A DNA stretch of 64,000 nt, taken from Nesterenkonia haasae (GTDB lineage: Bacteria; Actinomycetota; Actinomycetes; Actinomycetales; Micrococcaceae). Both the position numbers and the translations under genes were made by a program. This document shows, piece by piece, positions 26,576-34,450 of the stretch; position 1 is the first letter of the stretch, and every line of letters starts with the position of its first letter. The stretch covers positions 10,631 to 74,630 of the forward strand of contig NZ_VFIE01000019.1 in the NCBI RefSeq assembly GCF_010119385.1, read 5' to 3'. The notes beneath the pieces are model-generated. The model ran no database searches, was not told the DNA's origin, and saw only the letters and a program-made list of their open reading frames with translations.

Positions 26576-27700
26576 CTACGGTCTTCGAGGACCGATGTAG
26601 TGCCCGTTACCGTCATAGTGATCGGCAAAGATCTTTGGAGGCTGGTCGCCTGGCGCTAGCTCCACCGGCCCTGAGCAGCCCCAGTGCGCTGCATCCCGGC
26701 AAGCTCCTGAGACGTGTCGGTGACTGAGGCGCCATATGTCTGCTTCACCCGGACTGGCAGGCACTGAGGTGGAGCCGCTGATAGATGTCCAGGCACCTCC
26801 CGGAAGTCGGTATTCGCCGATGAAGGTGGTGGTGACCTCAACGGGATAGGTGCCGGTGTCCTGGTAGACGTGGGACGTGGGTGTCTCAGTGTCGAGGGCC
26901 CCTGTGGCGACTTGCTGCTCAGCTGGGCCGCCGGGATTGGATGTGGTCTTTGTTGTTCCGTCTCCGTAGTTGAAGTTGTATTCGACGGGTATTGCTCGAA
27001 TGTCGACCTCAATCCCGAGTAGGGATTCGGTGAACGACTGAGTCGACACCTCGGCGAAGACGTTGGTGTGTTGATTGACATAGCCGAAGCCCAGAAGTTC
27101 TTCTTCGAACATTACAGTCCCACCCTCGATGGGCAGGTTGGTGAAGGCCTGCTCGACCTCGCCGGGGATCTGGGCAAGGATCAACTCCCATTGCGATTCG
27201 GTCTGGTCTGGGAGTACCTCAGCAAAGACTTGCTCAACCTCAGCCGGGGTCTGATCATCGGCGCACACTTCTCGTGGAGCAAAACCACGCTGCTCCTGAT
27301 TATCAGCTAACCGTTGCCCTATCGAACATGTGAAGTTCGTGATGAAGGTCGGCATGGCGGCCATGAATCTTGCGCAGGCTGGGTCCGCATCGCCGGCATC
27401 ATCTACGCAGTAGTGCGCGCTTGGGGCAGAGCCGCCTCTTGGCGAGCCACGGCCGCTTCCTTGGGCCGGCGGCCCCGTCCCGGACTGAGAACTCCCGCCG
27501 CGAGGACCTTCCTGCCTCGGCACCTCTCGCCACTGCCGCGACTCCCTCTCCGGACTCCGCATCTCAATTTGCACTTCAACACTCCGATCGGCGTGACGAA
27601 ACTGAAAATCGTGCTCCTGAAGTTCATCAACCGCAGAGTGAGTTCCAGCAGCAACAGCCGCCGAACTCAAAGCCCCGAGGACGTTCATCAAGAGGCTCAT
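26576..27700 (-). CDS. secreted PKD-like domain protein, possibly frameshifted near its 3' end
   Basis: A 374-residue protein. A short N-terminal hydrophobic region, a disordered Arg/Gly/Ser/Pro-rich stretch (residues about 45-95), a Cys-containing segment and then a PKD-like beta domain (residues about 220-310) with the hallmark FNYGDGT and SHVYQDTGTYPVEVTTTF. This is the usual partner of DUF6318 lipoproteins in Micrococcales; the function is unknown. It overlaps the DUF6318 stop by 4 bases. The last 60 residues look atypical, while another frame (ending at 26656) continues with LPVRVKQTYGASV, a more beta-strand-like end, so a frameshift around 26770-26790 is possible. Confidence 0.7.
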   Translation of the reverse strand: MSLLMNVLGALSSAAVAAGTHSAVDELQEHDFQFRHADRSVEVQIEMRSPERESRQWREVPRQEGPRGGSSQSGTGPPAQGSGRGSPRGGSAPSAHYCVDDAGDADPACARFMAAMPTFITNFTCSIGQRLADNQEQRGFAPREVCADDQTPAEVEQVFAEVLPDQTESQWELILAQIPGEVEQAFTNLPIEGGTVMFEEELLGFGYVNQHTNVFAEVSTQSFTESLLGIEVDIRAIPVEYNFNYGDGTTKTTSNPGGPAEQQVATGALDTETPTSHVYQDTGTYPVEVTTTFIGEYRLPGGAWTSISGSTSVPASPGEADIWRLSHRHVSGACRDAAHWGCSGPVELAPGDQPPKIFADHYDGNGHYIGPRRP

Positions 27701-28422
27701 TCACCCTCACCTATACCCGGTTCATCACGGCCATAGTGAAGATCCCGTTCATACTCACCTATGTAGTTGATTTCGATCATCCGCCACAGGTCATCTTCAT
27801 AGAGCATCGCGAATCCGAAGGCATCAACTGTGTCGGCAATTGTCTCTCCCAATAGCTCACCTGCCAGATAGGTTTCGAAATCCTCCTCATGCAGTGCGTA
27901 GAGTCCCGTCGCCAGATCTTCAGATTCGAGCCTCAAGTAGGAGTGACCAACTTCATCAGGTTCGCTGACGTACCAACCCTCATTCTCGAAGAGCTCCTGC
28001 ACCACATCGACTTCAGCTCCGCATAAATCACAATCGCTAGTAGATACCGCCTCGAGAGGACCTGTATCGCCCGTCACCCTGGCGTAGTGTCTAGCTTCAT
28101 AGAAGTACTGCAGGAGAGCCTCGGCGCCTTCTTCAGTGGGCTGGTAGATCTCTTCAGGTGTGTCAGGAGGAGGCCAGTTCTGGGCAGGGCCATCGGACGA
28201 GGCAGGAATGGGCGTCGGTTCGGGATCATCTGGAGAGGCATCGTCAGAATCGACCCCGCCAGCACCTGGAGTTTCTGGAGCCTTACTCTTCCCAGGTGAA
28301 TCGAGAGGAGCGTCTAAAACTGTCGGCTGAGGCTTCTCAGCATCCACCCCTGCGGCACAACCCACCAATCCCACCACCACTGCGGCACCCAAAGCCGTCC
28401 CAACGAACCCGAAATGTTTCAC
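27697..28422 (-). CDS. DUF6318 family lipoprotein
   Basis: A 241-residue lipoprotein: signal peptide ending in VVGLVGCAAG (lipobox Cys near residue 22), an acidic Pro/Ser/Asp linker, and a DUF6318 domain recognised by EGAEALLQYFYEARHYARVTGD followed by two close Cys (SDCDLCG). The domain has an NTF2-like feel. The GTG start lacks a strong ribosome-binding site. It is the first gene of a two-gene unit with the PKD-like protein, and both are probably cell-surface proteins. Confidence 0.82.
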   Translation of the reverse strand: MKHFGFVGTALGAAVVVGLVGCAAGVDAEKPQPTVLDAPLDSPGKSKAPETPGAGGVDSDDASPDDPEPTPIPASSDGPAQNWPPPDTPEEIYQPTEEGAEALLQYFYEARHYARVTGDTGPLEAVSTSDCDLCGAEVDVVQELFENEGWYVSEPDEVGHSYLRLESEDLATGLYALHEEDFETYLAGELLGETIADTVDAFGFAMLYEDDLWRMIEINYIGEYERDLHYGRDEPGIGEGE

Positions 28423-28494
28423 AGCCGGTCACCCGTTCACACTGTTGCGCAGCACGCCGGGAACCCCAAACGTCGCCGCGAGTCTTTCAAAGGC

Positions 28495-28524
28495 CACAGC
28501 CCTTACTGCGAAGTAAGAGCTGTG
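28495..28524 (-). terminator. hairpin downstream of the ATP-grasp genes, probable terminator
   Basis: CACAGC/GCTGTG and CTTACT/AGTAAG form a 12-bp stem with one mismatch between the two blocks and a 4-base loop. It lies 3' of the ATP-grasp gene and upstream of the DUF6318 gene. No strong T-run follows, so it may act as a weak or Rho-assisted terminator. The rest of 28423-28595 shows no other feature. Confidence 0.5.
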
Positions 28525-28595
28525 AGTCATAGCCTAACCAGACTGATCTCGTGGCACCAGACCTACATCAAAAACTGTGGAAAACTCCGCCGCTT

Positions 28596-29762
28596 CTATC
28601 TCGAAGCGCGTTCAAGGATCTCCTCCATGATGGCATCGTTGATCTTCCTCGGCTCCCCGTAACTGGGGTAGTGAAACTGCATGATGTTGGCATACGGGTT
28701 CACCTCCAGCACCACGGCTCCTTCAGCGCTGCCCAATTCCGGCACAAGGAGATCGACAGCGGCGGCGCCAAGGCCCGGGACCGCTGAGAGTCCATCCACG
28801 GCCAAGTCCTTCAGCTCATCACTGAGCAGATCCAGCACATCGACAGCGATGCCCCCACCGCGACCAGTATCCGCGATCGGAGTCAAGTACTGCAGCTTCC
28901 CCTCAGCGAGAACGCTCCCACGAGTCAATCCCACGGCTGCTAAGAACGCGTCACTGACCTCGGGCTGGCGACTCTTCAAGTACTCATTGGGCCGACGGCG
29001 AGCAATCTCATCATCAGCGAGTTTGCCCACCGTGGAGAGACCATCGCCAATGACGTAGAGCGGCAATCGGGCAACCGCTCCCACTACCTGACCACCCACC
29101 ACATAGCAACGAACATCAAGTCCTGGGGTGTATTCCTCGATCACAATGAGATACCGGGACTCTGACGTGGCCGAACGAGCTGCCATCGCAGCCTGCCACG
29201 CCGTGCGCAGCTCCGACTCTCTGGTGACGTTAACACTGATACCCCTGGCGGCCCGACCAGCGGAAGGTTTCACTGCCACACGCTTGCCCAATGCCTTCAT
29301 GTACTTCACTGCACGCGCGAAGTCAGTGGGATTGATCGCTTTACCCTTAGGGGTCGGCACCTCAGCAGAACTCAGATAGCGCTTTGTCATCGCCTTTGAA
29401 CGCGACACCCGCCGGGCCTGGTGACTGACCAATGACGTAATAACACCGTCCATGCCCCCAACGAGCACACCCGACAGAAAAAAGAGCTGGTTTGATTCGG
29501 TGATCTTCTTGATCGTCATGCGCTTTCGGCGAGCTGCGCGCTGAAGCAGCTCATCGTGAGCCAGAGTGGAGTTCCACTTCCGAAGCTCTCCGTAGCGTGG
29601 CTCCACATGCTCAGCGACAAACCGTGAGGTCGCTGACGGCTCCTCCCCCAGATCCACCTTGGGCCGACCGGCCACTAGCCCTGGTGCGGGTGGTGGTGGA
29701 GGAGGGCCCTGGTGGCGCCCGGAGCTCCCACCTGCTGGGGAAGGGAAGTAAGTCTCTGACAT
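28596..29762 (-). CDS. ATP-grasp ligase related to the cyanophycin synthetase / glutathione synthetase fold
   Basis: A 388-residue protein. After a Pro/Gly-rich N-terminus come LLQRAARRKRMTIKKITE, SLVSHQARRVSRSKAMTKRYLS (ATP-grasp entry as in CphA and GshF), the ATP-binding VAVKPSAGRAARGISVNV with its Lys and glycine-rich loop, IEEYTPGLDVRCYVVGG, and the metal-ligand segment VVLEVNPYANIMQFHYPS at the end. These enzymes form amide bonds between an acyl-phosphate and an amine. The substrate is unknown. The ATG at 29762 has GGTGA upstream; ATG 29774 is the alternative. The paralogous gene ends 16 bases upstream. Confidence 0.8.
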   Translation of the reverse strand: MSETYFPSPAGGSSGRHQGPPPPPPAPGLVAGRPKVDLGEEPSATSRFVAEHVEPRYGELRKWNSTLAHDELLQRAARRKRMTIKKITESNQLFFLSGVLVGGMDGVITSLVSHQARRVSRSKAMTKRYLSSAEVPTPKGKAINPTDFARAVKYMKALGKRVAVKPSAGRAARGISVNVTRESELRTAWQAAMAARSATSESRYLIVIEEYTPGLDVRCYVVGGQVVGAVARLPLYVIGDGLSTVGKLADDEIARRRPNEYLKSRQPEVSDAFLAAVGLTRGSVLAEGKLQYLTPIADTGRGGGIAVDVLDLLSDELKDLAVDGLSAVPGLGAAAVDLLVPELGSAEGAVVLEVNPYANIMQFHYPSYGEPRKINDAIMEEILERASR

Positions 29763-29778
29763 GGGATTCACCATAGCG

Positions 29779-30501
29779 TCACAGAGCGGCAGTAAAGAGA
29801 ATATGCTCAGCCACCGCGTCGGCGACCGCTCGGCCGCGGCCGAGGTCGGGATAATGGTGCGGAACAGTGCTTGCCGTCTCGTCAATACCGATGACGACGC
29901 CGTCATCACCCGTGTCAAGAGAGCGCACCTGCAAATTCACGGCACCCGCCAATAGCCCTGGAACACTGGACAAACCATCAACCGCAAGTTGGGCGATCCC
30001 CTCATCGATGCGGTCGGTGACATCGATCGTCAGGGATCTCTTCCCATGGGCAGGATCAGCCACAACCGCAATCACACTTACCGCTTCCTTGCCCACGCAA
30101 TAGGCCTGCAGGAGCGCGGGGTGCTCGTCGTTGTCATCAGTCTCTTCGAACTCAATGGGGAGCATGGGCTGGAACTGCTCTGAGGCGTCGTCGTACTCAA
30201 TAGCGTGGGGGACCTCCATCAGGTCCAAATGAGCGCGCAACTGGGCCGGATCATGGAGCAGCCGGCGGGAGTGGGCACTGACCAACGTGGTGACTCTGTT
30301 GGCGAATCCACCGATCACATGCCCCCGGAACTCAAAGACCCACCTGCCCTCGGTGATCCGCTTAGCAGTGACGTACCGGTTGGCGAGCGCTGCGGCCAAT
30401 AACTGGGAGTCACTAAGCAGCGGGTCCGGGCGCGCGGCGTCGATCTGCGCCTGCCGGGCACGTAAGGATTCGAGGAGACTGAGCAGCTGGAGCATAGCCA
30501 C
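29779..30501 (-). CDS. truncated ATP-grasp paralog lacking the catalytic core
   Basis: A 240-residue protein whose two ends align by eye with the ligase encoded just downstream: SQLLAAALANRYVTAKRITEG and TTLVSAHSRRLLHDPAQLRA match the entry region, and LAVDGLSSVPGLLAGAVNLQV the C-terminal region. The middle, which carries the ATP-binding Lys/Gly loop and the substrate loop in the partner, is missing (about 150 residues shorter), and the metal-ligand VLEVNPYAN reads VIGIDETAS. It should not catalyse ligation itself and may be a regulatory or structural partner. Start GTG 30501 or ATG 30495. Confidence 0.7.
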   Translation of the reverse strand: MAMLQLLSLLESLRARQAQIDAARPDPLLSDSQLLAAALANRYVTAKRITEGRWVFEFRGHVIGGFANRVTTLVSAHSRRLLHDPAQLRAHLDLMEVPHAIEYDDASEQFQPMLPIEFEETDDNDEHPALLQAYCVGKEAVSVIAVVADPAHGKRSLTIDVTDRIDEGIAQLAVDGLSSVPGLLAGAVNLQVRSLDTGDDGVVIGIDETASTVPHHYPDLGRGRAVADAVAEHILFTAAL

Positions 30502-30517
30502 TCAAGAATAGCGTCAG

Positions 30518-31285
30518 CTAGGGCCCTACGCCCCCAAATGCATCGGGGGTGATCCATTGCAAGGGGTTCGAATGCCAGGAATTGCCGACTGAGAGCATGA
30601 TTTTCCCTGCGATATAGCGGTCAGTGGACCATTCCAATGGACGGCCAGTCGAGTCTCGGGAGACCCGCTGGTGCATCAGCAGCGCCGAACCTCGTGGAAC
30701 ACCCAGGCTATCGGCGTGGCGGACCTTGGCCCGCTCGGCGCCGAATGCATGCTCCGCGTGTGAAAAGTGCACTGCGTGGTGATCGGCGAGAAGCGATGTC
30801 ACCGATGGTGCACGGTCATCAATCGCCTCGACGATTTCGCCGAGCCACTCCGGGTAATGGGTGTGCTCCAACATGACGCTCTCGCCATCGAGAGTCCGCA
30901 GGCGCAGCACGTCGAGCACGCGCCGGCCGCGGGGGACATCGAGCATCTGTTCGTCCTGGGCATCAGCAATCTTCCATTCCGAGTACAGAACCTCTCCGCC
31001 AGGCTCGTAGCCCTGCCTGCGGGCCCACTGCGCGAAGCTGCGGAATTCGTTGAATGATGCGGGTCGACGCGGCACTCTCACGACACGCTTGGGGCGCCCA
31101 CGAGTGCCGTCCACTGTGCCGTCCGCGACTAACTCGCGCAGGGCCATGCGGACCGTTCCAGGCGATACTCCGAACCGTTCGCTGAGCTCCCGCTCTGAAG
31201 GCAATGAGCTACCAGGGGGATACTTACCCTCCTGGATCTCCTGCTCCACGGCTTGGGCGATCTCCGCGAAAGCGAATGTTCCCAC
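30518..31285 (-). CDS. GntR-family transcriptional regulator with UTRA ligand domain (HutC/PhnF type)
   Basis: A 255-residue repressor type. The winged-helix domain occupies residues 1-70 (LPSERELSERFGVSPGTVRMAL), followed by a UTRA effector-binding domain (VLDVLRLRTLDGESVMLEHTHYP and ALLMHQRVSRDSTGRPLEWSTDRY). GTG at 31285 is chosen because GGAGG lies 8 bases upstream; the in-frame ATG at 31303 would place the ribosome-binding site inside the gene. It is divergent from the ABC operon and two palindromes lie between, so it very likely controls that operon. Confidence 0.9.
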   Translation of the reverse strand: MGTFAFAEIAQAVEQEIQEGKYPPGSSLPSERELSERFGVSPGTVRMALRELVADGTVDGTRGRPKRVVRVPRRPASFNEFRSFAQWARRQGYEPGGEVLYSEWKIADAQDEQMLDVPRGRRVLDVLRLRTLDGESVMLEHTHYPEWLGEIVEAIDDRAPSVTSLLADHHAVHFSHAEHAFGAERAKVRHADSLGVPRGSALLMHQRVSRDSTGRPLEWSTDRYIAGKIMLSVGNSWHSNPLQWITPDAFGGVGP

Positions 31286-31379
31286 CGGGCAAACCTCCTG
31301 CATGTTTGGGCTACTGAGCCAGAAGTCTACGCCGCGGAACTATCACCGCCTGTCACAGAAAGTTCACCCAAACTTCATT

Positions 31380-31391
31380 TTCACTAGTGAA
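31380..31391. promoter_or_regulatory. 12-bp palindromic operator 1 (TTCACTAGTGAA)
   Basis: A perfect palindrome, repeated exactly 33 bases downstream. Both copies lie between the divergent GntR regulator and the ABC operon, so they are its likely binding sites; this copy sits just upstream of the -35 element. Confidence 0.75.
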
Positions 31392-31398
31392 CTTTCAT

Positions 31399-31427
31399 TT
31401 GACCCGTTCGACTTCACTAGTGAAGAT
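31399..31427 (+). promoter_or_regulatory. predicted promoter of the ABC/phosphatase operon
   Basis: TTGACC (31399-31404) and GAAGAT (31422-31427) are 17 bases apart. The -10 overlaps the end of operator 2, so bound regulator would block RNA polymerase. Confidence 0.45.
31413..31424. promoter_or_regulatory. 12-bp palindromic operator 2 (TTCACTAGTGAA)
   Basis: Second identical copy of the palindrome, about three helical turns from the first, placing both on the same face of the DNA. It overlaps the predicted -10 of the operon. Confidence 0.75.
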
Positions 31428-31482
31428 GGTAGTGCAAGGGACGCGGATTCCGCGCCACATCATAATTGAAGGACTGAATCAC

Positions 31483-32616
31483 GTGACACGCACTCGCATC
31501 ATGTTCGGATCCGCCGTAGTCATCACGCTGGGCCTCACTGCCTGTGGCAGCGGCGAAGAATCGGAGAGCTCCGCCACGTGGCGTGAAGCCACCAGCGTCG
31601 AAGACGGCGGCGGAATGGACCAACTCATCGAAGACGCACAGGCCGAGGGGACCTTCAACGCGATGGGTCTGTACGACGACTGGGCCAACTACGGGGGCCT
31701 GTTGGAGGCCTTCTCAGAAACTTACGACATCGAAATCAACAATGACCAGTCCACCGGTTCCAGCCAGGATCTCATCAACGCTGTAGTGAACCGGGAGGGC
31801 CAAGGTGACTCCCTGGACTATCTGGACACGGGAATCAGTTTCGCTGATGAGGCCGATGAGGACGGGCTGCTCGCAGAGTATTCCCCGGAAACATACGACG
31901 ACATCCCCGAGGAGTTCCGTTCCGAAAGCGGAACTTGGATCAATCACCTGGGCGGGACCATGGCTATAGGCTGTGATACCTCTCGCGTGGATGACTGCCC
32001 GGAGAGTTTCGCTGATCTGCTGGATGAGCAGTACTCCGGTATGGTCGCTATCCCTGGTGATCCCACGACCGGTGAATCAGGCTTCATGGTGGTCCACGCC
32101 GCCGCGGAAGCTAATGGTGGCAGCTTCGACGACGTCGAGCCCGGCATTGAGTTTTTCAATGAGCTTTCCGCTATGGGTAACTTTGTTCCCGTAGAAGCCA
32201 ACGCCGGCACCATCGAAACCGGTGAAACGCCGATTGTCATCAATTGGGACTACCTGCTGCAGCCCATTGCGGACGATCTGGAAGCCGATACAGGCGCAGT
32301 CCTGGATATCCACCTTCCCGAGGATGGGCAGGTCTCATCCTTCTACGCTGCCTCAATTAACGACGACGCCCCTCACCCCGCCGTGGCGCGTCTGTTCTAC
32401 GAGTTCCTCTTCTCCGACGAAGGACAGAACCTGCTGCTGGAAGGCTATGTCACCCCGGTGCGGCTGGACGCCATGATCGAAGCGGAGTCGGTGAACCAGG
32501 AGGCCCTGGACGCGCTTCCCGGTGAAGACGGCATCGAGGCACCACAGCCCACCCTTGAGCAGCGCGAGGCAAACCAGGAGGTCGTCGAGTCGCTCTGGAC
32601 TGAGGCCATCCAGTGA
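31483..32616 (+). CDS. ABC transporter substrate-binding lipoprotein (iron/spermidine/phosphonate class)
   Basis: A 377-residue lipoprotein with signal VVITLGLTACGSGEE (lipobox Cys near residue 19). It belongs to the periplasmic-binding class that also includes Fe(III), polyamine, thiamine and aminoethylphosphonate binders. GTG at 31483 follows AAGGA; the frame is open upstream through the operator region but that part is not coding. It is the first gene of an operon of two permeases, one ATPase and two phosphoesterase-like enzymes, which points to a phosphorus-containing organic substrate. Confidence 0.85.
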   Translation: MTRTRIMFGSAVVITLGLTACGSGEESESSATWREATSVEDGGGMDQLIEDAQAEGTFNAMGLYDDWANYGGLLEAFSETYDIEINNDQSTGSSQDLINAVVNREGQGDSLDYLDTGISFADEADEDGLLAEYSPETYDDIPEEFRSESGTWINHLGGTMAIGCDTSRVDDCPESFADLLDEQYSGMVAIPGDPTTGESGFMVVHAAAEANGGSFDDVEPGIEFFNELSAMGNFVPVEANAGTIETGETPIVINWDYLLQPIADDLEADTGAVLDIHLPEDGQVSSFYAASINDDAPHPAVARLFYEFLFSDEGQNLLLEGYVTPVRLDAMIEAESVNQEALDALPGEDGIEAPQPTLEQREANQEVVESLWTEAIQ

Positions 32617-33593
32617 GTGTCCCCGTCACTCCTACCCCCGGGTCCGCGCCCGGCGCTCCACCTGGTGCTGCGGCACCGGGCGGTGGGGCGCCGGGGGTGT
32701 CCCCCGGCGCTCGTCCTCGCCTGGTCAGCCGCGCTCGCTGGGAGGGCGTCACCACCGCTCTGCGCTCCCCTGCGGTTATCGCACTGGCTCCCCTGACCCT
32801 CATCATTGCAGTTTTCTTCCTGGTTCCGATCTTCGGGATGTTCACTATCGCCTTCGCCGTCCAGACCGACGACGGCGGCACCGGGATCGGACTGGATAAC
32901 TTTTTGGACCTGAGCTCGCATTCGCGGGCCATGCGCAACTCGGTGCTGGTCTCGGTGGTGGGTTCCCTCATCGCAGCAATCGCAGGGGCAATCACTGCAT
33001 TCTGCATCGCCCAGATCAAATCCGAGCGTCTCGATTCTGTTGTCGCGGTGTTCTCATCGGTGCTTGCCAATGATGGGGGCGCGCCACTGGCGTTCTCCTT
33101 CATCGTCACGCTGGGGAACACTGGAATCATTTTCGGCCTGCTGGGCCTCGAAGCGATTGGGTTCACCCTCTATTCATGGCAGGGCCTGGTCGCGATGTAC
33201 CAGTACTTCCTCATCCCCACCATGATTATGGTGACTCTGCCCACATTCGTAGGTCTGCGAAAGGAGTGGATCGAGGCCAATATCTCCCTGGGCGGGTCCC
33301 GATTGACTTTCTGGTGGCGCGTGGGAATCCCCATTGCCACCCCAGCTCTGCTTGGCGGTTGGATCCTGCTCTTCGGCTCCGCATTCGCAACCTACGCCTC
33401 CGCCGCGGTACTGATCGGCTCCGGCGGATTTCCACTGATTCCCCTAAGCATCGATTCATTGCTGGGGTCGGGTCTGGGAGCCGGCGGTCAATCCACTGCG
33501 ATGGCGCTGGGCGTCACCATGGTGGTCATCGCCGTCGTCGTGCTGTTCTTCTTCAACCGCCTGCAGAGAAGGAGCGCCCGATGGCTTCAGTAA
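32613..33593 (+). CDS. ABC transporter permease 1 of the GntR-controlled operon
   Basis: A 326-residue permease with six helices and a Pro/Gly/Ala-rich N-terminal extension of about 45 residues before the first helix. The EAA-type coupling loop reads WIEANISLGGSRLTFWWRVGIPIATP. GTG at 32613 overlaps the stop of the binding-protein gene by 4 bases. The PotB/FbpB-like half of the channel. Confidence 0.88.
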   Translation: MSVPVTPTPGSAPGAPPGAAAPGGGAPGVSPGARPRLVSRARWEGVTTALRSPAVIALAPLTLIIAVFFLVPIFGMFTIAFAVQTDDGGTGIGLDNFLDLSSHSRAMRNSVLVSVVGSLIAAIAGAITAFCIAQIKSERLDSVVAVFSSVLANDGGAPLAFSFIVTLGNTGIIFGLLGLEAIGFTLYSWQGLVAMYQYFLIPTMIMVTLPTFVGLRKEWIEANISLGGSRLTFWWRVGIPIATPALLGGWILLFGSAFATYASAAVLIGSGGFPLIPLSIDSLLGSGLGAGGQSTAMALGVTMVVIAVVVLFFFNRLQRRSARWLQ

Positions 33594-34450
33594 ACTGGCG
33601 ATACTCCAACTGGCTGCCGATCATCGCCGTTGCTCTCTATGTGACCGTTCCGGTCCTCTGCAGCATCTACTACGCGGTCTTCCCCGGGGGACGTTTTTCG
33701 CTCGCTGCCTATTCGGTCATCACCGATGACGCCAGTCTGGCCGCCGCAGCAACCCGCACACTGCTGATCGCGGGGCTGACAATCGTGACCCTCGTGGCCA
33801 CCCTGGTGCCGGCTGTGTTGGCGGTCCACCTCTGGGCGCCGCGGCTGCGCCCGGTACTGGAGATTCTCTGCACCCTTCCTCTAGTGGTGCCTCCGATCGC
33901 GCTAGCCGCAGGCGTCGTCGCGCTTCTGCGCTGGGGTGCACAACAGGGCAGAGGGTCCCTGGCAAGCGAGATCAGCCAATTCATCCAGCACCCTGATCTG
34001 CCACTGATTCTGGTCGGTACCTATGTGGTGCTCTGTCTGCCCTTCACGTTCCGATCCATCGACGCAGGGCTGCGCACGATCCCCTTGAAGGCCATGGTGG
34101 AGGGGTCCTCCTCCTTGGGGTCCAGCGTCTGGGGCACTGTCTGGCGAGTAGTCATCCCCAATATTCGCGGACCAGTGCTGTTCTCGGTGTTCTTTGCGAC
34201 AGCTGTCTGCCTGGGAGAGTTCGCCATCGCCGCCACCCTGAACCGTGAGACCATCCCGGTCTGGCTGTTCACCGTCTCCAATACAAATTTCCGTGCCTCG
34301 ATCGCTATCGCAGTGCTGCTGAATTTGAGCACCTGGATACTGCTGCTCGTGGCGACACTCTCCGCAGGGCGATTCTCCGCCCTGGGCAAAGCCAAACGGA
34401 AAGCTGCCGCGCTGGATGAGGCTACGACTCTAGAGAAGGAAGCACACTGA
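33581..34450 (+). CDS. ABC transporter permease 2 of the GntR-controlled operon
   Basis: A 289-residue permease with six helices. The coupling loop is MVEGSSSLGSSVWGTVWRVVIPNIRGP. The ATG at 33581 has GAAGGAG 6 bases upstream and overlaps permease 1 by 13 bases; the open frame from 33176 is a shadow of permease 1. It pairs with permease 1 and the ATPase downstream. Confidence 0.88.
   Translation: MASVNWRYSNWLPIIAVALYVTVPVLCSIYYAVFPGGRFSLAAYSVITDDASLAAAATRTLLIAGLTIVTLVATLVPAVLAVHLWAPRLRPVLEILCTLPLVVPPIALAAGVVALLRWGAQQGRGSLASEISQFIQHPDLPLILVGTYVVLCLPFTFRSIDAGLRTIPLKAMVEGSSSLGSSVWGTVWRVVIPNIRGPVLFSVFFATAVCLGEFAIAATLNRETIPVWLFTVSNTNFRASIAIAVLLNLSTWILLLVATLSAGRFSALGKAKRKAAALDEATTLEKEAH

Noticed and set aside
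33176-33580. Upstream open frame of permease 2
   Set aside because: It lies inside permease 1; GAAGGAG plus ATG at 33581 mark the real start.
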